This document shows, piece by piece, positions 22,081 through 33,371 of a stretch of 64,000 nt of DNA. Under the pieces are notes generated by a model. It was not told the origin of the DNA. It did no database searches and saw only the letters and a program-made list of their open reading frames with translations. Position 1 is the first letter of the stretch. The number at the start of each line of letters is the position of its first letter. A program made the position numbers and the translations under genes. The DNA comes from Saussurea involucrata (Eukaryota > Streptophyta > Magnoliopsida > Asterales > Asteraceae): positions 38,567,870-38,631,869 of the forward strand of contig CM066317.1 of the NCBI GenBank assembly GCA_033807775.1, given 5' to 3'.

Positions 22081-25000
22081 GAATACTTTTCTTACTAACC
22101 AAACTCCTTCAAAGACACTGAAATTATGATCGGAGGAACACTCCAACAACTGGATTCATTCCTAGTTAACCGACTTCGGTTGTCTCCCAACCATAGATGT
22201 TCCATACATCCCGATTCATCTTTCAAGCTCTAACCCTTCTAAAGGTGCTCACCAATATACCCTACAGGATACTCTAACCTGATCATTCCTACCATTACTG
22301 CCGATTAACTTCCACGAGTTCTAATAGACTCCCAAAATTTGTTTCACACGGATCATCAAACCAGTAAACTTATAATCACCCACGAAGGTCATTCCACCAT
22401 AACCATTCATCACAATTAAGCATCTCCGGGTTACTACTACCATCACCATAATTATTTAAAAAAAACGGCTACAATTCTCCGGTTACACTAAAGGTGTTTG
22501 GTTTCAAGCCCAAAAGTCGACACCTAAATATACTATTTACCTCAAAAAGGTTACTGCGCATTCATGCTCTTAATTACAAAGGGCTTCATTCGCTTAACCA
22601 ATACTATTCGGCCTACATTACCAACACGCGTGGAATACTCAACCTTCCACCGTCTACTTATCCTCCACACTCGCTCTACGAAGCCTAGTTACACCATATC
22701 AAGATACACCTTAACGTCTACCTCCCAGGTACGTCTCAAGGCCCGACATATCGGGACTACCTCCTAGGTAAGTGCCCAAGACTATATCCTCCCAGTGCCT
22801 ACTGGAAAGTCAAGGTCATAACACATGAATACCGGAGTCCCACCCCGAGATACCCAACCGATCATTACCAACGACTGACTGACGTGACCAAGGATCCAAT
22901 GCAAAACAGTCTACCAACAACATGGCTATCCCGGAATGACTCACTCACCCAACATGTAAATACTCAACGTGCAATAAGTGCAAAACTGTGCAACAAAACA
23001 ACCCATCAACAAAACTCCACATCGAGCCAGTAAAACCGTGCAATTGACCCATGACTATCTCAAAGTCGAAACTGAGCAAAATGCTCCACGCTTGCTAGAC
23101 CCATAAATCGGTCAAAAACGCGTTTAAATAAAGTTTAAGCAAGCAATACTCTAAAATCAACATTAGTCCCAAACTCGACACGGGTTAAACAAAAGAGTTT
23201 TCCCAAAGGACTCACACCCTTAAAATTCTCAAAATGACACATAACACTTATAAGCGCACTTCCCAAACGGTTTACAAAATCATTTACAAAATATTTTCAA
23301 CGTCAAGATTTTTCATTTCAAAAAGACCGTAAGCAATAAAACTACTATTACCAGGTCGGTAGTTACGCAAAAATGGACACGCTCGTCCCACATATGAAAA
23401 TCATGTTGAAAATCATTTCATTGCAGCTTAGTTTACTCACAAAACGTAAAACGAAATAAATAATTTCATTGAAAATGAACCGTCACGGTTCTAGTATGAA
23501 TTGACTCATGACATGTATTTAAAGTAACCCCTCGACCTTACACCAGGTGCGACAAAAGAGTGCACATAATTTCAAAATCAGTTCCACGATATTTGACCCC
23601 AAAATTTCTCTTTTTCAACATAAAATGTCGTGGCACAGGGTTCACCAACAAATCTTACGCGCGTCGGCTAGTCATACAAAACGATGAAACGATTTACAAA
23701 TATATTTTTGTTAAAACACAACTGTCTCGTGTAAGTTTCAAACTTAAAAATAAAAACCAATCCGTTCCCATCATTTGAAAATATCGACTAAAATCCCATA
23801 AAATCTCAAAAGGTGGGGTTCTTTAAATTGATTTCCAAGATTTCCCCAAATGGTCACATAAACAAATAAGTTATGCACCTCGTGAAATTAAACCCACACG
23901 ACTCAACATGCCGTAAAACAAAACTTATTTTAACCAAATCACTCAAATAGCTTTATACAGACATCGTGGAATGTAACTTTCCGTCTCCACTCTAACATAT
24001 GTGGAGGAGTTCCAATGTTAAAGTCACAAGCCGTAGTCACTTGCCCCACATTTTAAACACCACAAAACACGGATATCATCTTACCCGAAAGAACCGTTGA
24101 AAAATAACGAAATGAGACAAATTCTAACAAAGTTTGCACTCCCGTGATAAAACGATTTCATACACTTTCAAAACCATACCTCAAAATCTTGTGTGTGTGC
24201 TGAACATTTCCCAAAATTCCAAAACACCATCCATAAAATGATTTGAAACACAAGAATTTGTTAATGCAATCTATTTCAAAATCAAACTTTGTGCATGACT
24301 TAGTCGGCATTCTACGCCTCGACTCCTACTCCTCCAAATCTCTCCGGTCCATTAACGTCATCCGGACATTTAAACCTCTTAGGCAAGTTGGGAAATTACG
24401 TCAAATAATCCCTACGATTTTTCCTCAAATCAAAGTCGGCTCTATAAGCCTATGATTCTAGCACAATCATCCATCTTGGCCCGAAACAAACATCATCATC
24501 ATCGTCACTCCAAGTGATTAATACGAGAATCGTCCTTTTATTCCAACAACTACTAATTTATAACCTTCGTCACTACCCCAACGATCATCCCATCAAAGCA
24601 AATCAAGTACACACCTGTACTAGTAGGTTTACTATAATCGTTCCTTCTTGTGATGGCTATCCTGGGTAGATATTACAACGAGTTATTAGTACATAATAAC
24701 TCACACTAACAACGCTCACGCTCAACTCCTTGGATTCCTCATGACTTTCCCCGACTCGAGCACGGATCCTGTGCTTCAGATAGTAGGAGCTCTACTACTA
24801 CCTTCCACACCTATCCTCACTCGTTTCGAGTCCTGTCCCGAAGTGCACAAGTAGTTCCTTGCCGAAAACTATACACATATGCCCGCACCGGCATAGGTAC
24901 ACACTCTTCCTAGCTCCCTAGGAATTCCACCCAACTCCACTACCCTTGCTATGACGAAATCCCCACTAGTCATGACGAGTCGCCTCGCGAATGCACAGTT

Positions 25001-25827
25001 GCACACAACGTAAAACCAGATAGACATTCGAATATAAGATTCTATCCTACAACGGTTGGACTCAAACAAGAGCTGCGCAATAGAACTAAATCCGACATTC
25101 TAGGGCTATTCGGTTCCTACCGCATACAACCTATAGTGCATTCACTTAACAACCTATCAAGGCTAGCATAAACTCCTATTAGCAAGCAACAAACACGCAG
25201 TACAGTGCAATAGGCACCAAGCAATCTAGAACACATACTCCTATGTTCTAGAAAGCAATCTAGCATACATACTCATATGTAAACACTCTTCCCAGCTCAC
25301 TAGAAATTTCATCTCATCCCACTACCCTTGCTACCACGGAATCCCTATTAGCCATAACGAGTTGCCTCGCGAATACCCAGTCGCATGCAGCGTGAATCAA
25401 ATAGACATTCGAATACAAGATTCTATCCTAGAACGGTTGGACTCAAACAAGAGCTGCGCAATAGAACTAAATCAAATATTCTAAGGCTATATGATTCTTA
25501 CTGCATACCACCTATAGGGCCTTCACTTAACAACCTACTATAACTAGCAATGATTCCTACTAGCAAGCAATCATCATACAGTACAGTGTAAACAACATAG
25601 GCAATCTAGCATGCATACCCTATGATCTAGAAAGCGATAAACACACTAAGTACTGTACCTTCCCACTTAACGTCGGCTGACTGTACACACTGCGCCCTCA
25701 ATCACCGTTTCCCAAACGGGTTTTCCTTTTTCTTTCATTCGAAAAGATTTTAGTAAAAGGATTTAAAATTTCATAGCCGCAACTTGAGACCAAACACACC
25801 GAGATGTGTCTGATTCACTCAAGCTGT
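22081..25827 (-). other. Non-coding interior of the LARD
   Basis: About 3.7 kb without a supported gene. Open frames are short and match nothing I recognise. The only structure seen is a divergent direct duplication of about 380 bp (24893-25270 and 25278-25650), sharing phrases such as CCACTACCCTTGCTA and GAACGGTTGGACTCAAACAA. Confidence 0.7.
24893..25650. repeat. Diverged direct duplication, about 380 bp, in the LARD interior
   Basis: The two halves share long stretches, including GACTCAAACAAGAGCTGCGC and CACTACCCTTGCTA, with many substitutions. The duplication is therefore older than the insertion of this copy, whose LTRs are nearly identical. Confidence 0.8.
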
Positions 25828-25839
25828 GCTCTGATACCA
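25828..25839 (-). promoter_or_regulatory. Primer-binding site of the LARD
   Basis: TGGTATCAGAGC on the minus strand, three bases from the 5' LTR. Confidence 0.93.
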
Positions 25840-25842
25840 AGT

Positions 25843-28369
25843 TGTAACGTCCCAAAAATTATAAGGAATTTAAATTTTCAAAAATAATGCATTTCACTAT
25901 AATCAAACCACAAGTTAACAAATCCCATTACAATAAAAATAAACGTCGTTGATTTAAACCATCAGACAAAGTTAAGCAGCGGAAAAGTTATATAATTAAA
26001 TCCCCATTTAATAAAAATTTAACTTAAACAGTCTTCGCCTTGCGCCCGTGTGTACCGTCATGCCCGACTGCTACTCGCACCTGAAATCATAAGATTTTGG
26101 GAAGGGGTAAACACGAAGCTTAGTGAATTCAAACCATAAATAGGAACGCAATTATATCATCATCACCCTTAAACAGCTAGTTATCGCAACCAACTCATAC
26201 CATGCAATCACGTCTTGCACCCAAATTTATATATACCAAATACACCAAATATACCAGCACATATTTTTCTTGGAACATCTATCAAGAAAATATACACGAT
26301 TAATAATAAGCCTTATACTCCTTGGAACGACCATCAAGAAGATATAATCGCAACTTATTATACAAACACATATACTTCTTGGAACAACCATCAAGAAGAT
26401 ATATGACCATTAACAATAAGCCTTATACTCCTTGGAACGACCATCAAGAAGATATAATCGCAACTTATTATACAAACACATATACTTCTTGGAACAACCA
26501 TCAAGAAGATATATCACCATTAACAATAAGCCTTATACTCCTTGGAACGACCATCAAGAAGGTATAATCGCAACTTATTATACAAACACATATACTTCTT
26601 GGAACAACCATCAAGAAGATATATCACCATTAACAATAAGCCTTATACTCCTTGGAACGACCATCAAGAAGGTATAATTGCAACTTATTATTCAAACACA
26701 TATACTTCTTGGAACAACCATCAAGAAGTACATCAATCACAGTTCAATATATATACACAACTATATATACCCCCTAACACAATAATATCAACAAACAATC
26801 ATAACTATCACACTCGAGCTATAGTAACACAAATATAATTCCCATCCTATATAGTGAGAGAACTCACCTCAAAAGCAAAGCTTATGTCCTCAACAGCAAC
26901 ACGAACCGGCCAACACCAGCTCACCTTTTTCCACCTAAATAAGTGTTAACAAATGTCAAAGTGACGCCCCAACCCAAAGCCACGACTACTAAATTATAAA
27001 ATACATTTTCCAGTTTTTACTCTCAACACACAGGTCTCTTCGGGACCTGTTTAACCCCTTATAAACTGATAAATCCAGAAATATTTTTCCATAATCACAA
27101 AGTCCTATGTCTTAGGGTTCCAAGGACATATCGCACGTGCTCTAACGATTTTTCTACAATTTACTATGGATTTTACAAAACCGACTTGCAGCATAGTGAA
27201 AAACAGGACCTTTCAGTACAAAACAGCAAATTGACACTAGCTATGGTCCGAACTGGTTTTTCCGTAAAACATATGAAACTTACTAGACTCAGAATGGGAG
27301 ATTTTGGCACTGATTTCACCGCAATACGATGTCCTTAGAAAAGGTTATGGCTTTCCCAAAACAGTGGCAGAAACTGTGAATTTCACATGAAATGACAAAT
27401 GTTGTTTATAAACCCATTAAGACATAGCTTAACCCAAACAGACCCGAACAGCCTATAAGCTTACTGGAGAAAGGTCATACTAGGTTGGACAACAACCGAG
27501 CACCACCCACTTCCGCATCCGGCAGCGGTGGTGGTTGGCGGCGGCGACGATAGTTACGGTAACCCGTCCGGCGAGACCTCCCAACGTCACCCACACCCGA
27601 CTCACTCGCAAAACGCACCCGAACACACCCGCACACACCCGCACCCCCCTGCCGCCATCACAGCGGCATGCAGTGGTGGCCCCACCGCCGGCAGCCGTGG
27701 CTGCGGCGGTGGTGGTGGCGGTTCACGGCGGCTCTTTCCGATATCAACAACGAACACGAAAAAGAAAAAGCTATTACCTCAACGCAACGCCCTACGTCCC
27801 TCTTTCCGACCGAACTCGCCGGCGATCACTTCTTCCTCTTCTCTTCTCGACGCCGGCAGTCTCCCCTCTCTCTCTCCGGCGAACTCTCTCTATTCGCGCC
27901 TCTCTCTCTTCGCACCTCTCTCTCTCGCGATCTCTCACTCTTTTCTCCGACAGAACGCGCGCTGGGGCGCCGGCGGTGGCTGTGGGGTTGCACGGCAGTG
28001 GCTGTGGAATGAAACCGATGAGAGGGGGGGGGGAGAAAACTCATCCGAGAGAAACCAAAACGTGAGGGATAGAGATGCCTTAGGGTTTTCTTTTTCTTCT
28101 CACTTCCTTCCTTGCTTGCTTCTCACGAAAACACAACACACCCCAAAATGAAATATGGGTTTTCGGTTTGGAGATTTGCATGGGCCGAAACCATGCCATG
28201 TTTTGGCCCTTGACACAAATGGTCCCTCAACTAATTCCTTCTCGCAACTAACCAAAATTTTGACATATTTAACAATTAGGCCCAAAACGTCTAACCCCGT
28301 TAACGGAAACCACGTTAAATAAAACTTAAAAAAATAAAAGAAATTACATACCGGGATACGGGCTTTACA
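25843..28369 (-). repeat. 5' LTR of the LARD
   Basis: Partner of the LTR at 19371-21907, with the same 110 bp minisatellite (about 26270-26727) and GC-rich zone. It ends GGCTTTACA before the target duplication. The few substitutions and small indels between the LTRs point to a recent insertion. Confidence 0.95.
26270..26727. repeat. 110 bp minisatellite in the right LTR, about four copies
   Basis: Same unit and period as in the left LTR, with a few private changes such as ATATGACC near 26401 in place of ATATCACC. The arrays stayed in step because both LTRs are copied from one template at insertion. Confidence 0.93.
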
Positions 28370-28374
28370 GATAT

Positions 28375-28900
28375 ACATGAAAAACATTTAAAAACACACT
28401 TCTAAATTTATGAAATCCTTTTGAAATAGAGAAGTGGTTTGAACATTTAAGAACACATTTTTCATGCTTGAAAGTCGGCTTTCTTTCAAACAGTCTCAGA
28501 TTAAGTTCAGAATATACTTACATTCAATGTATCAGCTCCCCCTCAAATTATGATAGACTGATTTAAAAATCAGATAAGCTCCCCCTCAAAATCTGCAAAA
28601 GATCTTAATTGAACAAAATCAGTAGATGTAACAATCAAAGTCTAATAATTTTTTTTTGTTAAGACTAAGAACGAGTCATGATCTGATATGATCAAAAGTC
28701 AATATTTCTTTGAAGTTCGGGTTCTAAACTGAGGTGTTTAGAAACCATAAATCTCATTAAAGTGCGGGTTCTGAACTGAATTATTCAAGAACCATTACGC
28801 CCCCCCTACAAAGAAGCATATAGAAAGGTTTATCAATAAGCACAAACTATATCAAAATATAGAATCTCTCCCCCTGAAATTATGCATATGGTTTCAGCAC
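28375..28900 (-). other. Non-coding C2 DNA beyond the protease stub
   Basis: AT-rich, with three CTCCCCCT-type tracts on the plus strand (about 28537, 28580, 28868) and a repeated phrase GTTCTAAACTGAGGTGTTTAGAAACC / GTTCTGAACTGAATTATTCAAGAACC near 28720-28795, shortened here to its positions. No gene is supported. Confidence 0.5.
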
Positions 28901-30457
28901 AGGTACTCTTCTTCAAATTGCACACTTCTCTTCTGTTTTCCAGTCATGTGTTTGTATAGTTCTGACAATCAGCACCACACATGATAAACCTGCAAAACAG
29001 ATTAAGTAGATTTTGGTACCCAACGGAACTTGAGTCCTGGCTTATTAGGTGCAGTTCGATTTGAAGAAATATTATAAGTACCATACCAGTACTGAACATT
29101 TTCTTTCTTAACAAAATCATGAGATCCACAATAAGAACAACAGATTTGCTTTTGTGCTAACCTAATCAAATGATTTACAGAATAAACAAGGTTAGGTTAA
29201 ACAAAAGACTTACCTTTAGGAGCGTTGTTCTTCTTGTTCACCGCAGGTGGAGGAACATATGACTTTGGGGTAACTTTTTCAGGAGTTGAACCTTTTGCCT
29301 TCCAAACCATCTTAACAGGCTTAAAGATATGAGTATCTGAACATGTAGCAGCATGGTTATAGAAAAGATTAGAAGGGCGCATATGATCCTTTGAAGGAGT
29401 GCTTGATTTGACGGATTTTGTCGAAGAAAGATGTTCATGAACTGAACCAGAAGCAGTCTTGAACGAGCATTCCGAAGTAGTTGAATAATCATACGACGAT
29501 TGAACAATAGTATTGACACTAAATTGTTCAGATAATCCAACTTTGAAGTTAATTGCTTCCAGTTTCTGAACTTTGTCGGACAGAACATTCCTTTCTCGAG
29601 AAACCAAATCAAACTTCTTTTGTAGATCAGATTTGATCTTCTGCTCTTTCATAGCTTCTGTTGCTAAAGTAGACAACTTCCTCGTTAGCTTTGAGATTTT
29701 AGCCTGAAATATCTTTCTTTCATTTGAATAGACATATTTCACACTCTTAATTTGAAAATCTTCAATTTTCTTCTTTTCAGATTCTTTTCTTTCGATGTCT
29801 AATTCTTTCTCCAAATTAGATATTTTCAGTGAAAGCTCAACAATCTTTGCCTCAAAGGATTTTCTTTTAGCATTAAAATCCACCCTTTCCTTCTCAAACT
29901 TTTCCTTTTCGAGAAATTAAACTTTTTCAAAATCTGAGTTTTGCTTGGAAAGTTTTATGCATCTAAGCTCAATAGCTTTCTTTTCTTTAAAACATTTCTT
30001 TGAAAACTCAGAAAATTTATTTTCAAAGCTTGCCTTTTCATTTGCAAAAGATATTCTTTATTTTTCAAAATCTTTTATCTCTTTTGCACTCTCCATTTGT
30101 AAATTAGAAATTTTATTTGCAAATTCAGAATTCTTATGCTTCAGATCAGCATTTTCAGTTTCCAATGCTTTTACTTTTTCCTCTCTCTTTTTCATCTCAT
30201 CTCTTTCTTTCTAAAATTCTTCCCTTTCCTTTCCAAAAACTGAAAGCTTTTGCTTTAGATCAAGATTTTCACTTTCGACGGTTTTTCTTTTCTCTTCAAG
30301 TACATCTAGATCTTGTTTAAGAGAAACTTTATCACGTCTCAACCTTTCAATAAGTCTGTCGTTATGTCTTTGCATAAGCTAAACATTTTTCAGTTATCTT
30401 TCTATTCGACTCACGAATTTCCTCCATTGAATCTGGATCAAAATCAAAATCGGACAT
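28900..30457 (-). pseudogene. Decayed coiled-coil gene of C2: gag C-terminal half plus protease stub
   Basis: The ATG at 30457 starts an acidic N-terminus (MSDFDFDPDSMEEIRES). Long heptad-rich, Lys/Glu-rich coiled coil follows, broken by frameshifts and stops between about 29920 and 30380. The cleanest stretch is 29197-29883. After a stop at 29197 the same frame continues with QICCSYCG and a WVPK end, closed by TAA at 29002. This is the end of copia gag as in C1. A protease start (HVW, then KHMTG, about 28925-28975) follows and stops making sense after some 20 codons. The UBN2 core and CCHC knuckle of a normal gag are absent. It sits where ORF3 sits in the other elements and has its own promoter and intron. 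Confidence 0.65.
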
Positions 30458-30744
30458 TGTTACCTGAAATGTTAAAATGCAAGATCGTTAACAGATACTT
30501 CGTGAGAAGTAGAATTTGTGCGCTTGAACGATAAGATAAAAGCGATTAAAGTCAGAAAAATTTTCAAAAATTAAATCTGAAAAACAAATTGTAAATTTGT
30601 CTCCCAAAAATTAATTCCGAAAAATTAATGCGGAAAACGGGACTTTAGATCGTCAAACTTGCAAAACACAAGAAAAATATATCAGTTATGGTTAAGTGCA
30701 GGCAAAAACTGATAAAAACGACGAAAAATAAAAAATAATGAAAA

Positions 30745-31200
30745 ATAAGGACTAAAAATGACAACTTACGAAACTAAAACGAAAAACAAGGACTAAAAGT
30801 GAAAAATACTAAAACTTGACAAAAACAAAGGCTAAAAATGGCAAAATCTAAAACTTAGAACTAAAAGGACTGAAAATGACAAAAACAGAAACTTAAGACT
30901 CAAGGGACTGAAATTGACAAACATAGAAACTTCTAACTATGGGGACTCAAAGTGACAAAACTCTAGAACTATAAGTTCAGGGACCAAAAGTGAGACAATC
31001 TAAAAATTGCTAACTGACTTAACCAACACTTAACGAAGGGACTAACTTTGTAAGAAAGTTAACGGAAAACTTAACGAAAATGTTAACAAAAATTAACTAA
31101 CTTCGACTTAACTCTATTAGGACTAAAAAGGAAAGAAAACTAACAAAGTTAACGGGAAAACAAACAAACTTGACGAAACAAACGGAAAAAGGACCGAAAA
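30745..31200. repeat. Degenerate GGACTAAAAATGACAAAA repeats
   Basis: About ten imperfect copies of a 30-40 bp phrase, each with GGACTAAAA or GGACTGAAA followed by TGACAAA and CTAAAACTT or GAAACTT. Copies are heavily diverged. Confidence 0.7.
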
Positions 31201-31436
31201 TGTCAGAAACTAAACGGAGTACTAAAGGAAGTCCGTTAGTACTGTTCATCATCACCAACACGTCGATCTGAAAATTTCACTTTCGATTTGCTTCTGTTTT
31301 TCACGTTGAAATCGATTTGTTTTGGTTTCTTTACGATTTAAGATTATCACGCAACTATTTCCTCGTGAAATCACGAGTTCATGCAACACCCTGTCGATGC
31401 AAACGTTTCTCCGGCGAACTATATGATTTTTCCGGT

Positions 31437-31556
31437 GGGTTGCGACAAAAGTTGCGATAACAGTTGCGATAAACGTTTGCGATGAAGATTAGGTTGCGAT
31501 AACAAACCAAGTTGCGACAAAAATGAGCCTTGCGACAAAAAGTTGCGATAACTATG
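31437..31556. repeat. TTGCGATAA array within the intron
   Basis: Nine copies or near copies (TTGCGATAA, TTGCGACAA, TTGCGATGA) in 120 bp, here all in the same plus-strand orientation. Confidence 0.88.
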
Positions 31557-32524
31557 AACTCCAGTGATGTTTTCACGTTTTTCCGGCGATGAGAAGCAGT
31601 TTTCGGCGATGAAACCCAGATTCCGGCGAAACCTTTCAACAACTGTATCTTACTGATTTCTCATCGTTTTTCGATTCTGAAAGTTGCTATTTGTTCGAAA
31701 ATTAATAAGGAATGGACCTGAGATAATTTCAACAACCAAAACACATTAAAACTTCAGAACGATCAAAGTTTTTTTTTAAATAAAAACTTTCGATGAACAC
31801 TTTCCAGATCTGTTGTTTTTCAGATTGCATAGCTACCTGTTTTCTGCATCATTTTGAAATTACCATACGAATCGATTTGCGATTACAGAAACGATTAAAA
31901 CACAGCTAACAGATTAGATCGATCACCATCGATGAACAAACCCATGAATATCCAAACTCTTGTTGTCGATGATTTTTGTTGTGATTTTTTCGAATATGTA
32001 AACTGCTCGTTCGAAATCAGTAAATAACCAGTTCAATTGAAATAACAAACATCAAAGAACAATCAAACAGCAAAATAGATCACCATCACCATCTAATCTT
32101 CGATGAACATGAAGAACAGATTGAGTTGCGATAACTTTGAACACGAACTCTAACCTAAGTGTTCAACCCAGAAACTAACTTATTCGCACAAACTGAGTTT
32201 AAGACCTATCACATTAGTGTCGCAATACTCACAGAAAGCAAACCCTATCATCTTTAACACCTAACAGACATATATAAATATCGATTTTAAAAGCATAATA
32301 CGAAAAGACAGAAATGAGTGTCAAACTTAATACCCTAAAACAACTGTAAAGCATGTTTGCATTGATGAAATTGAATAACAAGTTGGAATGCTAACCTCGA
32401 TGATGATAAGAACGTAATGGAATCGATTTGAACTCGAAAAACTTGAAAAATTCTCAGATTCGAACACTGATACTTGAGAGAACTTTGAGATTTTTGAAAT
32501 GAGACAAAAGATTCAAACTACTCG

Positions 32525-32556
32525 TATATATAGAGAGTTGAGACATGTGACACGTG
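32525..32556 (-). promoter_or_regulatory. G-box and TATA box of the C2 internal gene
   Basis: On the minus strand a CACGTG G-box (32551-32556) lies 18 bases upstream of TATATATA (32525-32532). Transcription would start near 32495 and the first exon would end at the donor at 32396. The arrangement resembles an ordinary plant promoter and lies far from any LTR. Confidence 0.5.
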
Positions 32557-32584
32557 GCAAAACATGATTGGTCCAACGGTTGAC

Positions 32585-32826
32585 CTCCGCAGTGTCAGGT
32601 TATCGCAAGAAGAAGGTTGCGATAACCCATCATGTTATCGCATGAGGCATGTTGCGATAACATTCCAAGGATTTAATCGCAACGGTGAGTTGCGAGAAAA
32701 CACTGTTCACTACTGTTTATTGCAAGCAAAGGTTGCGATGAAACATCTTTCAGATTTAATCGCAACAGAGGGTTGTGATAAATCACTGTTCATTATGTTA
32801 TCGCAAATAGTGTATTGCGATAACAT
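32585..32826. repeat. Hairpin array built on TTATCGCAA / TTGCGATAA
   Basis: About a dozen copies, many in facing pairs. Perfect stems: 32598-32627 (11 bp, 8-base loop), 32632-32663 (11 bp, 10-base loop) and 32795-32826 (12 bp, 8-base loop), with weaker pairs between. The array lies just upstream of the G-box and TATA box. Confidence 0.93.
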
Positions 32827-32829
32827 GAA

Positions 32830-33371
32830 CACTTAGACATTTTTCCAAAAATATTTTTCAAGAGATTTCAAAATTGATTTTATCACATTGGAAGATGTCC
32901 AACTTCCAATTGATTAAGCACTCAAGGTTTTAAACAAGGTTTTCACTCCCCCTTAAATGATGCATAGATTTGGAAAATTGTTTTTCATCATTTAAGAGTT
33001 AGCGTACAAACAAATTAGAATACTTACCTTGTGTTCTCCAAATAACAGTCACATGCCATCTATACTTACAAGATATGTCAGTTATGCACACTCCCCCTAT
33101 TCTTGTGCATAGAATATGTACTAAACTCCCCCTGAGACCATGAACACACCTTGTGCAGATACAAATATCATAACAAATCACAGATAAGGTATTTAAAAGA
33201 AAAGAAAAAATAACAAGTTGAATGAACATTTGCAATACAACTAAGGTATTAAAATTTAAATAACATATATTGAGAATAGAATATGATGAAAATTTGAGTG
33301 TATCAATCTAGATATAATATCTAGATTGAGATACAAATATTTTCATCTATTATATGATCAATATAAAAAAG
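32830..33371 (-). other. Spacer downstream of C2 pol with GGGGGAG tracts and a palindrome
   Basis: Three purine tracts on the minus strand (about 32947, 33091, 33127) and a near-perfect palindrome at 33303-33329 (13 bp arms around one base), about 43 bases after the pol stop. No gene. It corresponds to the pol-ORF3 spacer of the intact element. Confidence 0.65.

Larger units (their letters stand above)
19371..28369 (-). mobile_element. Complete non-autonomous gypsy-type element (LARD), 9.0 kb
   Basis: Two long LTRs (19371-21907, 2537 bp; 25843-28369, 2527 bp) start TGTAACGTCC and end GGCTTTACA. They are flanked by the perfect 5 bp target duplication GATAT (19366-19370 and 28370-28374). The minus orientation follows from the primer-binding site at 25828-25839 and the polypurine tract at 21908-21919. 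The 3.9 kb interior has no intact gene, only a chromodomain trace next to the polypurine tract, so it must have depended on an autonomous chromovirus. It split C2. Confidence 0.95.
30464..32395 (-). other. Predicted leader intron of the C2 internal gene
   Basis: The minus-strand donor is CGAG|GTTAGC (32396/32395). The acceptor is ACATTTCAG|GTAACA (30464/30463), six bases before the ATG. The 1.9 kb interval is AT-rich and holds degenerate GGGACTAAAAATGACAAAA repeats (30745-31200) and a TTGCGATAA array (31437-31556). I see no protein in it. A 252-base open frame at 31379-31642 is built on the motif array. Confidence 0.5.

Noticed and set aside
25828..25839. tRNA gene, because of tRNA-Met-like sequence
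   Set aside because: Only the 12-base primer-binding complement is present, with no cloverleaf around it.
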